Of a stretch of 64,000 nt of DNA, positions 9,140 to 17,038 are shown one piece after another. The position numbers and the translations under genes were made by a program. The notes beneath the pieces are model-generated. The model was given only the letters and a program-made list of their open reading frames with translations. It did no database searches and had not been told where the DNA came from. How positions within the stretch are numbered: the first letter of the stretch is position 1; each line of letters starts with the position of its first letter. This DNA comes from Cyanobium sp. PCC 7001 (GTDB lineage Bacteria; Cyanobacteriota; Cyanobacteriia; PCC-6307; Cyanobiaceae). The stretch lies in contig NZ_DS990556.1 of NCBI RefSeq assembly GCF_000155635.1, positions 610,416-674,415 on the forward strand. Reading direction: 5' to 3'.

Positions 9140-9820
9140 CGACTGGGCGGGGAATTAGGAACCGGCACTCGTGCCATCTTTCATGCCTACCTGCTGGCCT
9201 GGGCCGAGGAATCGCAGCCCGACGCCTGGGAGGCGCTGCAGAAGAACCATGGCGCCAGCGCGACAGCCACCCTGCTGAACCGCCTGCGAGCTCAGCTGGA
9301 TCAGCGCTGCACCCTGGACGTGCTCCGCCATGGCATCGAGCTTCTCGACACCAGGAAGCCGCTGCAGCTGGCCCAGTTCAAGCCGGCCCTGGCCCTCAAC
9401 CCCAAGATCCTCAGCCGCTACGACGCCAATCGGCTGCGGGTTGTGAGGCAGATGCGTTACCTGACCCACAACGAGCACAGCATCTACCTCGTGCTGTTTC
9501 TCAACGGCATCGCGGTGGCAACGCCCAACCTAAAAACCCATTTCAGCCAGTCGATCGACAATGCGGTTGACCAGTACCGCTTCGATCGCAACCACAGGCC
9601 CAAAGGGCAGAGACCAGAACCCTTGCTCTCCTTCCCCACTGGTGCCCTGGTGCATTTCGCCGTGAGCACCCGTGAGGTGCGGATGACGTCCAAGCTCCTC
9701 GGCCCAGGCACCATCTTCCTTCCCTTCAACCGTGGCGACGACGGCGGCGCCGGCAACCCCCTTGATGCTGAGCGTGGCTACCGCACCGGCTACCTGTGGG
9801 AAGAGGTGTGGCAGCGCCAC
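9140..9820 (+). pseudogene. hsdR: type I restriction subunit HsdR, N-terminal fragment with lost catalytic residues
   Basis: The frame matches the nuclease domain of type I restriction R subunits: a start-region segment RLGGELGTGTRAIFHAYL, then LAQFKPALALNPKILSRY, a segment where family members read SIDLVLFLNG-x-P-x-x-T-x-ELK, then FPTGALVHFAVSTREV, FLPFNRGDDGGAGNP and YLWEEVW. Here the catalytic Asp is Tyr (SIYLVLFLNG) and the ELK glutamate is Asn (PNLKTHF), so the PD-(D/E)xK site is destroyed. The motor domains are absent and no hsdM or hsdS is nearby. G+C is higher than in the adjacent GIY-YIG gene, so the junction near 9110 is a recombination boundary. Confidence 0.85.
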
Positions 9821-10017
9821 AGCTCCCGCGCCTGTCTGACCGACAGCTCCCGGCGCCAGGCCAGCAGCGCAGGCTCATCCCCCATCGCCCGGCCCCGGAT
9901 CACTTCCAGGCTGTAGTGCCAGTTCCCCTTCGCGATCCACCGGAACCGCAGCGCCCAGCCGGTCGCCGGGTCGATCAGCCACCACTGCTCACCGCTGTCC
10001 ATCGACCTCAAGGCCAC
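9790..10017 (-). CDS. small hypothetical protein
   Basis: A 75-residue frame starts at ATG 10017 and contains EQWWLIDPATGWALRFRW, then GNWHYSLEVIRGRAMGDEP. The composition is protein-like, rich in Trp with a plausible beta-strand pattern, and it runs antisense to the end of the HsdR fragment, overlapping it by about 30 bases. I do not recognise a family. It could be a genuine small gene or a remnant of one. Confidence 0.35.
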   Translation of the reverse strand: MALRSMDSGEQWWLIDPATGWALRFRWIAKGNWHYSLEVIRGRAMGDEPALLAWRRELSVRQARELWRCHTSSHR

Positions 10018-10218
10018 GATCCCCTACTAGCTAGAAGAGCAATACCAGCGCCTGGGCCAACTCAAACCTCTTTCCCGTCGCCTCCATGCCCGAATGGGCC
10101 TTACGGCCGAGGCCCGCTGGGATTGCGCCCCGAACTACACCGGCCCAGCTAACGCCCCACTGAAGCCCTGAAGCGCTGCCATCAGAATGACTACACACCC
10201 TCCACCCGCTGCCCCGCC

Positions 10219-10467
10219 ATGGCCGACACCCCCTCAACGCCGCAGCCTGATCTCAACGGTTTTGAGATCCCTGCCGACCTCCTGAAGGCTCGACTGCGTG
10301 CCTGGCAAGTTCGGCCTGATGCTGCCCTGAAGATCTACATGGATGGGGATTTTGCCTGTGAGTTCTGCGACTTCTGGGTGCTGGTCAGTAGGGTCGAAAG
10401 GCTTGAGATTCAGGTTAACATTGAGGAGCAGAAGATTCCCGTAATCGCTATCCCCTCGCAGCCATGA
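10219..10467 (+). CDS. hypothetical protein, first gene of a two-gene unit
   Basis: The 82-residue product begins with a Pro/Thr-rich tail and continues with LLKARLRAWQVRPDAALKI and FACEFCDFWVLVSRVERLEI. Two closely spaced cysteines (CEFC) are visible but no matching second pair. Its stop overlaps the start of the next gene as ATGA, so the pair is likely translated together. Family and function are not recognised. Confidence 0.55.
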   Translation: MADTPSTPQPDLNGFEIPADLLKARLRAWQVRPDAALKIYMDGDFACEFCDFWVLVSRVERLEIQVNIEEQKIPVIAIPSQP

Positions 10468-10850
10468 ACAGCACCAGCCGTTACAAAGAAGTTCTAGAGA
10501 CTGCTTCCCTGGAGGAACGCAAGGTTCTGGCGCTGGAGCGCCAGGCGGCGGCGATGGAGCGCCAGGCGGCGCTGATGGAGGATCAGGCAGCGGTGATGGA
10601 GCGCCAGATCCAGATGCTCGGACACATCGCTGACCCCCTGACAGTCGTCGCCGCCGACATCAAGATCGGTTCCCTGCAGTCGAAGTTCGGGCAAATGGAG
10701 GCAAGGCGCGAGCGTGGCTATGCAGAAGAAACCGACGCGCAGGCGGAATTCCGAAGGAGCTACATAACGGCTTGCAGGGCCAAAATCGAATCCATCGCTC
10801 GGCCGGAGCCTCCCCTTGATCATGTCTCGGCGAAGTACCTGGCTCAGTAG
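10464..10850 (+). CDS. small coiled-coil hypothetical protein
   Basis: The 128-residue protein has a near-perfect repeated seven-residue pattern between about 22 and 50 (ERQAAAMERQAALMEDQAA), predicting a helical coiled coil. The rest is charged and helical. It overlaps the preceding 82-residue gene by 4 bases. No enzyme motif is visible; an oligomerising or scaffold role is only an inference from the heptads. Confidence 0.55.
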   Translation: MNSTSRYKEVLETASLEERKVLALERQAAAMERQAALMEDQAAVMERQIQMLGHIADPLTVVAADIKIGSLQSKFGQMEARRERGYAEETDAQAEFRRSYITACRAKIESIARPEPPLDHVSAKYLAQ

Positions 10851-11019
10851 ATCCTGAAGCTGGTGCGGGTGCCACCTCCACCGCCCGCCGGATACCACGT
10901 CACTCCGTAGCGCACGGCATGCAGGGCATGCTAGCAAGACAGCCGTTAACATTTGAAGAAGTCTGCATAACCCTAACTTGTGTCACCTTTGCCAAACTTG
11001 GTCCAACTGCTGGTCTGTC

Positions 11020-11214
11020 ATGGCAAATCTGTTCACAGAGGCCCTCATCCTGATTTGAGCTGTGATCGCCCTGGATGCCGGCCTAGCGATGGCAAATACC
11101 TGCAAGCAGTTCCAAAGCTGTGAGGAGGCTATAGCGCTCTTTAGGGCAGGCAGCACTAAGCTGGATCGAGATAATGACGGCATGCCGTGCGAATCATTCC
11201 GTGGCCCGAACTAA
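11020..11214 (+). pseudogene. small excalibur-domain protein with an early stop
   Basis: One frame from ATG 11020 reads MANLFTEALILI, a TGA at 11056-11058, then AVIALDAGLAMA and an excalibur-type calcium-binding domain: CKQFQSCEEAIALF followed by KLDRDNDGMPCE. The DxDxDG loop and the flanking cysteines are intact. Before the stop the N-terminus looks like the beginning of a signal peptide, with LAMA a plausible cleavage site. A GTG at 11062 could still start a 50-residue product with a shortened signal. Excalibur domains usually sit on secreted or surface proteins, often nucleases. Confidence 0.6.
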
Positions 11215-11408
11215 CAGTAAGTCACACGTTGGCAGGAACATGCCTAGATGTGTAGTCCACCACGTTGTTAAGCTGACAGGTAGGCGTGAGTCATTACCTA
11301 TTGAGTCACCGTATAGCGCGTTCTATCACCTGACCGCAATGATCAATTGCTCACGAGTTCTCCGCGGGAATGGCATCATGACGGCGGCGGCTCATGTAGA
11401 TGACACGG

Positions 11409-12125
11409 TTAGAAAGTCTTCTTAAGCAGTGACTTTAACTCGGAAACCGAGGGCCAATCACGTCCACGATGAAGCATTCTGTGACAGTTTGCACAAACGA
11501 TGGCCAAATCACTCATGCGCGTCTTCTCACCGGGCATGAGCTTGCTGATTGGCTTTGTATGGTGACATTCAGCAAACCCATGTCCGTGTTCGCCATACAT
11601 CTGTTGGAAGTCGAAGCTGCAGACTTCGCAGGCTAACCTGCCAGTCTTGCTAAGAACATCTGTCTTCTTCTTCTTGATCAAGGCCGCATTTCGCTCTCTA
11701 GCTTGATGGATCCGTGTCAGGACTCTGCCTTCTGGTGCTTCGGTCTCCTCACCGTAGTAAGGGCCACTATTAGCGGCTTCACCAGACTCAACTGTTCTCC
11801 TAATCGCGTTGGCGGTTGCCTGAAGCCGTTTGAGGTCCGCCGAAAATGTGCTCCACACCTCCTCTTCAAGGTGGGATCCTCGTTTAAGCCCTGCGCCTTT
11901 GTAGCTTGGATCGAAACGCAAGAAGTTGCTTAACTTCATTCCTACTCCATTAGGATTCCTGAAATCCTCACCAAGCTCGCCTACTTCATGGATTGGGAGT
12001 GAGTTGAGGACGTTACTCAACTCCAACACGCCTGGATGCGTCTTACTTCCTCGGGCTGAAGGCTCTCGAAAGTACAGATCCAACGCCAAGACTAGTTCGT
12101 CACGAGTCCAGTCAGGTTTGCTCAT
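11409..12125 (-). CDS. HNH endonuclease of the McrA-like type
   Basis: The 238-residue protein has an N-terminal domain (about 1-110) beginning DWTRDELVLALDLYF and containing FRNPNGVGMKLSNFLRFDP, known from HNH enzymes related to modified-DNA-dependent restriction. A C-terminal HNH domain follows, with zinc-type pairs CEVC and CANC flanking the core ECHHTKPIS and HRMLH. All expected Cys and His positions are present, so it may be active. It lies downstream of the unknown protein and the EEP enzyme on the same strand (99-base gap). Lower G+C than the host supports recent transfer. Restriction of foreign or modified DNA is an inference from family. Confidence 0.8.
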   Translation of the reverse strand: MSKPDWTRDELVLALDLYFREPSARGSKTHPGVLELSNVLNSLPIHEVGELGEDFRNPNGVGMKLSNFLRFDPSYKGAGLKRGSHLEEEVWSTFSADLKRLQATANAIRRTVESGEAANSGPYYGEETEAPEGRVLTRIHQARERNAALIKKKKTDVLSKTGRLACEVCSFDFQQMYGEHGHGFAECHHTKPISKLMPGEKTRMSDLAIVCANCHRMLHRGRDWPSVSELKSLLKKTF

Positions 12126-12224
12126 GGTTTTCTTATTTCGTTCTGTCTAACGCTCAAGATCAGCGGCGGTCATGCTCTATGACATTGAACAACCAGCATT
12201 GCTCCCGTCCGCTGTATCTTGTTG

Positions 12225-12797
12225 TTATCCCGATACGTCTTCCTCATAGTCGCCTTTGTGGCGGGTATCCGTCTCCTGGGAACTTTGTTCTGATCTTTCA
12301 ATCATTTCAGCACATTCATCGACTGCAAGTAGGCTCAAGATAATACTCTTTGTAGACCCGAGGTTAAATGCTTCAGCCAACTTGCTTCTAAATTCTGAGG
12401 GTGTTTCGGCTACCCACTGATTTACCTCAAAACTCTCTAATGTTTTGAGGGCCTGACTCGCCGCAGATATTCCAAATCTGCTGTCTCGTTTTGGGTACTC
12501 TTTTTTAAAGATATTCGGCAAGTCCTCTTCAAATGGTTGCAAACGAGCGGGATATGGCAAGCCAGGTCGCATGACAATTGAAAGAAGAGATGCAGTCCGG
12601 TTGGTAGGAATGTGTTTGACATGAACAAATATCATGTCATTGCCGGAGTTCGACTGGCCTGTCTGCATGACCAAGTCGAGTAAGCCTTCGCTATTGGTTT
12701 TCCACTCATTACAAGCATCCAATAGAATATTCATGGGTGAGGCTGTGTCGCTCAGTTCGAGACCGCTTGGCCAATAGCTAGGCATTGCTTTGTTCAC
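12225..12797 (-). CDS. unknown protein overlapping the EEP-family gene
   Basis: The 190-residue protein has no motif I recognise. It contains LLDLVMQTGQSNSGNDMIFVHVKHIPTNR in the first half (quoted in two parts: LLDLVMQTGQSNSGND and MIFVHVKHIPTNR) and a helical second half with an acidic C-terminus. Its start lies 20 bases inside the 3' end of the EEP gene in another frame, so the two are almost certainly translated together and probably act together as partner, inhibitor or sensor. No signal peptide or membrane segment is visible. Confidence 0.65.
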   Translation of the reverse strand: MNKAMPSYWPSGLELSDTASPMNILLDACNEWKTNSEGLLDLVMQTGQSNSGNDMIFVHVKHIPTNRTASLLSIVMRPGLPYPARLQPFEEDLPNIFKKEYPKRDSRFGISAASQALKTLESFEVNQWVAETPSEFRSKLAEAFNLGSTKSIILSLLAVDECAEMIERSEQSSQETDTRHKGDYEEDVSG

Positions 12798-13623
12798 GTA
12801 GTGTTAGCAGGATAGGCAGATGGTCCGAGAAATGGCAAGAATTCGGTCGACCATATGTGTCGAGTAGAGCGTAAGTGCCGGCTGTTGACAAGATCTCCAC
12901 GCTTTCAAATAAATGCACAACTGAATGGCTCAGTATAACTTGGTCTAACATGTTCCATCCATACGGCCCCTGATTACTGGTGTCGTATGTGGTTCCTGGC
13001 GGACCAGGCGTACGGTCCCCGAATAAACTCCACATTGGATTATAGTAAAAGTCATAGTCACGGCCAAGGTGACGACGCGATCCTGATGCAACGCATCTTA
13101 TTGTCATCATTGCATTGAGTCCAGGAGCGAGGTTCATGCCTCGGTCATATGGATTCATGTTGAAGTCCCCTATCAGGATCACTCTATTTGTCTCTTGCTG
13201 CTCTTTGACTAGCTGTATCTCTGATGCTAGAGACTGGGCAAATGACTGCCGGGTTTCAGGATCATAATTTCTCATGTCTACACCATGCACAAATGCCATC
13301 AGCGCAAATTGCTCCGAAAGCCAAGCCTTCCGAACACTAGTTCGAAATCCAGAATGAACTTCAGAGAAGTCCAAGCTCGGACTTCTGCAAAAGCAATGAA
13401 ACCGATTGATCTTCCTTGTTGCACTTGGCATGTAGAATGCCGTCGATATCCTATCCTGAAGTGCCGAAAGGGTATATTCGCAATCAACCTCATTTTCATT
13501 CAGGACAATCACATCGGCATTGGTTTCAGCTGCGATTGAGCAGACCTGGTCGGTCAAGTCAGACTTGTTGACGTTCCAAAAAACGATCTTCACAAGACCC
13601 TTCGGTTCTGCCGTTTGGTGCAT
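12778..13623 (-). CDS. endonuclease/exonuclease/phosphatase (EEP) family protein
   Basis: The 281-residue protein has all the sequence marks of an active metal-dependent EEP phosphodiesterase: FWNVNK near the N-terminus (Asn), VIVLNENEVD (Glu), the central ILIGDFNMNPYD (Asp and Asn) and the C-terminal SDHLPILL (Asp and His). Family members cleave DNA, RNA, nucleotides or phospho-lipids, so the substrate cannot be read from sequence. No signal peptide is seen, so it is probably cytoplasmic. It overlaps the downstream 190-residue gene by 20 bases and an HNH gene follows, which suggests an accessory, perhaps anti-phage, function. Confidence 0.8.
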   Translation of the reverse strand: MHQTAEPKGLVKIVFWNVNKSDLTDQVCSIAAETNADVIVLNENEVDCEYTLSALQDRISTAFYMPSATRKINRFHCFCRSPSLDFSEVHSGFRTSVRKAWLSEQFALMAFVHGVDMRNYDPETRQSFAQSLASEIQLVKEQQETNRVILIGDFNMNPYDRGMNLAPGLNAMMTIRCVASGSRRHLGRDYDFYYNPMWSLFGDRTPGPPGTTYDTSNQGPYGWNMLDQVILSHSVVHLFESVEILSTAGTYALLDTYGRPNSCHFSDHLPILLTLREQSNA

Positions 13624-13654
13624 GTTAAGAGTTCAAGCCTTGAAAGCGGGATAA

Positions 13655-14306
13655 CTAGTCATTGGACGGTTTCGTGAACCAATCTAACTGGGGCTGCCGC
13701 TTCCGATAACCACACGACGATGATCCCAGGTACCACGGGCAAAGCAGTGTGGCGTAAAGCATCAGGCGCATGATCAACCCAGTGTAGGAGTGGTTCGCGG
13801 GTCCGATAACCACCTGTTCCAACCGATACACAAGGCCTGGTCGCGCATGCAGGCAGACCAGGGTGTTTCGCAAGCCGAAGTGTTGAAGATTTGGCCTGCC
13901 GTCCCGTCGATCGTCTTGGATTGATCGCGGTAACCGGTGAGCTGCTGGCCGGGATCCGACCTGATCGAGCGCAGCCGCAGCCGCTTCACCGCGGAAGCAG
14001 TCCGCCACGAGCTTCAGCGCTGCCGCAGGGCCATAGCCCCTGGGAATGGCTGCGGAGTGCTCCAGCGTCAGGCCCTTAGACTTCCATGCCCGGAAGCCGC
14101 CGCGCATGTTCGTCACCCGCGTGAGCCAGTTCCTTTGCAGCTGTTGTGTGGCCAGTGCTGAGTCGCTGCTGAGTGGCAGAGTGAGGTGGGTGCCTTTTAA
14201 TGATCAGCTTTGGCCCCTGACATCGTTAGCCCTGGGCGGGGGGAACAGGGTTGGATTTCAGTGTAAACCTCATTGGGGGTTCTGCCTGCCAGAGAGCTGT
14301 GCGGCC
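13655..14306. other. decayed mobile DNA, no intact gene
   Basis: Several frames give short protein-like stretches (minus strand: WKSKGLTLEHSAAIPRGYGP) but none is intact. The segment leads directly into three recognisable transposase fragments, so I read it as the remains of inserted sequences. I cannot name the family of this part. Confidence 0.4.
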
Positions 14307-14402
14307 TTACATGGCAGTACCTCCATCAAGATCAACCAGGGTTATCGCTTCCATGGCGACCCTGGCCTTGAACTCGGGGCTGTGGGTGCGGCGCTTGCTC
14401 AT
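14307..14402 (-). pseudogene. IS3-family OrfA transposase, N-terminal fragment
   Basis: The first 18 residues, MSKRRTHSPEFKARVAME, match the start of the helix-turn-helix OrfA of IS3-family elements (RR-x-HSPEFKARVALEA type). After AI the similarity ends, and the frame closes at a TAA after 31 residues. Only the amino end survives. Confidence 0.75.
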
Positions 14403-14417
14403 CGGTGGGAGCCCCCT

Positions 14418-14900
14418 TTAGGGGCGCTGCCCTGCCTCAGTGTGTAACGATGGGGGCTGTCCAGAAAAGTCAGTCCACCTCAATCGCTTGTGCCTGAACA
14501 ACTTGAGGAGGTTGTGCGTGGCAGTGATCAGATGCCACTCGCCGTTCACTTTCTCCAGGCCGCGCAACAGAAAGCGCCGCAGGCCACGCCCTTCCTTGAT
14601 CTGCCCGTTCACCGGCTCCACGATCGCCTTGCGCTGTGCGTAGATGTTGTGTTTCACCAAGCTGTTCAGGCGAGCAGCTCGGCGAGCCATTGCTGAAGTG
14701 AGCGCCAGCCCAGGGCCGAGTGCCGAGTGCTTTCTGAGCCGGTTATAGATCGGCAAGTAGCGGGGCAGCCAGCGGTTCCGTTCATCGGAGTTCTGGTACG
14801 GCATGGCGTAGGCCCACTCCCGACACAGCGTCAGGATGAACCGCTCAGCCTTGCCGTTGGTCCTGGGCGTGTAGGGCCTGGTGCGGATGATGCGGATCAT
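14418..14900 (-). pseudogene. in-frame chimera of IS481-type and IS1182-type transposase fragments
   Basis: Residues 1-70 match the C-terminal integrase core of IS481-type transposases (RPYTPRTNGKAERFI, then LPIYNRLRKHSALG). From about residue 78 the sequence switches to the C-terminal part of IS1182-type DDE transposases (IYAQRKAIVEPVNGQIKEG, then FLLRGLEKVNGEWHL and HNLLKLFRHK). The two fragments are fused in one open frame of 160 residues. This is debris from two elements rather than a functional enzyme, since both catalytic domains are incomplete. Confidence 0.8.
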
Positions 14901-14983
14901 GGGTTGGTGGATCGCACGTCAACCCGTAACGGCCTCACACCCCCTTGTCACTGAACGACCTGCTGTGACAGAGAACCTAGGGC

Positions 14984-15115
14984 ATGACATTCCGGAACTC
15001 GGAGGAGCCCAACCGCTGGCTGCCTCGGTACCTGGGGATTTATAACCGGCACAGGAATCACTCGGCCCTCGGTTGTCGTTCACTTCAGCAGCGGCTCCGC
15101 GAGCTGCTCTGCTGA
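14984..15115 (+). pseudogene. IS481-type transposase C-terminal fragment, inverted relative to its neighbour
   Basis: The 43-residue frame reads NRWLPRYLGIYNRHRNHSAL, nearly the same as the IS481-type part of the adjacent minus-strand chimera (NRWLPRYLPIYNRLRKHSAL). The two are diverged copies in opposite orientation about 100 bases apart, so they form an imperfect inverted pair. Only the end of the integrase core remains. Confidence 0.75.
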
Positions 15116-15269
15116 CCAACGTGGCGAGACACAACATCTAACTACCCAGGAGCACTCTGAAGGAATGCACCAGGAAAGGGGAACACTCCCACGCGGCTGC
15201 ACATTATCGGTCTACCGCACCCTGGAAAGAATGATCGCCATCATTCTCTGCTTATCGCTTCCAGCAAAC

Positions 15270-16550
15270 TTAATGGGGTGCTGACAGGGCTTCATTGTAG
15301 TCTAGGCGCGCATTAATTCCCTCCATGGCATTAACAAGGGCAGCTAGCTGCTGATCGCTTAATGAAAACAGCTCTCGGTTGCTTGCATTGCAGATCCTAA
15401 GATCAGCAAGTACGCATTGAAATGCTTGCTCTATAGCGCGAGCATGGTCCATTGAAGGGAGCCTAATCAACCTTAACGTGATGGCTGGCACTGGCAGAAC
15501 ATTCTGCTCTGAATCCCGCCGTTGGGGGTCATTCGTGATGCCAATCTTGTACCATCGTGTCCCATCACTCAGTCCCCAGGTTTTAAGATAGATATACCCG
15601 TTGCACCCGTCTAGTGCCTGGCAAGCTGCAGCCGCAAGAGAAGTAGCTAGTGCGGCATCAGCCTGGCCATCGGCCTTGATGTCTAGAGTAAGTCTATCCT
15701 TTGCTCTGGCTGCTTCTAGATAATCATGTATTCGATTATCAATTATATGCTCCAGCACTTCTAATCGTAATTGCCACTTTTCTCTGCGCCTCTGGCTTGC
15801 CCGTGTCTCAGCGAATGGAGGCTTACTGCTCGACTCGGAAGCGGGGCGTGTAAGGGAATATATGGCTAAGTACTTAAACAGGTCCTGTAGACCAAGTGAT
15901 TGGGGCTTGCCCAAGAGGGCTAACACAACCCGTGGGTTCTCATCAAGCTCTTTTGCATAGAGCCTTGCAGTCTTGCGCCACTTGTGTAAGGCCTCTTGAG
16001 CAGCAAGGAAATTAAGACTCTTCCTCCTCTCTTCTTCCTTCTTTCTCCGCTCCTCTCTCTTCTCCCTACGCCTCCCACGGTCTATGTCGCGGCTACGCTC
16101 AATTTCTTTTGCTGCTTTATAGGAGGTATTCTTTGGCAGGCCGAGTTGCTCTACAAGATAGTGCCTCCTGTCTTCTTGAGTCTGCCGTTCGCGAACTCTC
16201 CGCTTCTCGCCGAGCTCAGCCGCCTTTTGCTCCTTACGGATAAGTTCTTCCTCCTTCCGTCTGATTAGCGCCGTTAGCCTAGTCAGGGCATTTGGTGTAT
16301 GTCTAGCTAGTTCTTCTTGGATGACAATGGATGAATCAGGCAAGCTAGTAGCATGATTAAACTCAGGCTCTTGACTGCGGAGAATTGCAAGAAGGGCAAG
16401 AGCGCGAGCATCGCTGATGCTTGCTGTTCGCTTAATGATATCAAGCAGTCTCTTATTCTTGCTATAAATACCTGGGTCTCTAGTGGGAAACAGCACAAGC
16501 CTGAGCATTCTAAGCTGCGACACCTTATCCTTGGACGTGAGGTCAGTCAT
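15270..16550 (-). CDS. coiled-coil protein with C-terminal GIY-YIG/T5orf172-type domain (paralogue 2)
   Basis: I chose the ATG giving MTDLTSKDKVSQLRML; an upstream in-frame start at 16619 adds 23 less likely residues. The 426-residue protein has a very basic and acidic repetitive middle (about 100-190, for example REKREERRKKEEERRK) predicting a coiled coil, then a helical region and a C-terminal GIY-YIG-like domain: GYIYLKTW, WYKIGITNDPQRRDSEQN and NRELFSLSDQQLAAL. This domain aligns closely with that of the 7929-9092 protein, so the two are paralogues or came in together. G+C is low for the host. Confidence 0.75.
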   Translation of the reverse strand: MTDLTSKDKVSQLRMLRLVLFPTRDPGIYSKNKRLLDIIKRTASISDARALALLAILRSQEPEFNHATSLPDSSIVIQEELARHTPNALTRLTALIRRKEEELIRKEQKAAELGEKRRVRERQTQEDRRHYLVEQLGLPKNTSYKAAKEIERSRDIDRGRRREKREERRKKEEERRKSLNFLAAQEALHKWRKTARLYAKELDENPRVVLALLGKPQSLGLQDLFKYLAIYSLTRPASESSSKPPFAETRASQRRREKWQLRLEVLEHIIDNRIHDYLEAARAKDRLTLDIKADGQADAALATSLAAAACQALDGCNGYIYLKTWGLSDGTRWYKIGITNDPQRRDSEQNVLPVPAITLRLIRLPSMDHARAIEQAFQCVLADLRICNASNRELFSLSDQQLAALVNAMEGINARLDYNEALSAPH

Positions 16551-17038
16551 TGCTTGCCATCCACATACGTGAAAGCACCCTGTTACAACATAGAGCACTG
16601 AGGGAGATAATGGTTGCACTTAGTCTGTGTGACACCATGGTCAGCGGGCCTGTCAAGATGCCGAGAGGTTTGCTCGTGTATGTGCTTATCCCGCAATCTG
16701 CACTTCGGTGGAAGTTGCCTCGCGAGGGCAGGAAGCCAGCGAGATGAAGATACTAGGACAAAGCTATGAGAGCAGCATGCAATCATCAGCATTAGAGGCG
16801 GGCACCAGCTTAGATATTCTAATTGTTTTGAACAGGGCTTATTGATTGTGGCTGATGCGGCGGTCTGCCGCTCAATGTGGGCTTGTTGAGTTGACCAAGT
16901 GTGCCCCATCTGCTCAAGTTCAAAGCCACCGTCTCACTGGATAGTATGACTGGTGGTCAGTACTTCTGGAGGAGCCTCACCAACTAGGAGGCTGACTGTC
17001 CAAGGCCTGTAACCATCAGTCGGCCTTGACGCGAGTTC
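16551..17038. other. intergenic, no gene seen
   Basis: This 488-base stretch between paralogue 2 and the terminase gene shows only short open frames in all directions and mixed base composition. It probably contains the promoter of the minus-strand coiled-coil gene close to 16600, but no convincing -10/-35 pair stands out, and there is no clear terminator after terL. Confidence 0.4.

Noticed and set aside
10983-11183. Minus-strand frame of 66 residues
   Set aside because: It is antisense to the excalibur-domain sequence on the plus strand, which has clear motif support.
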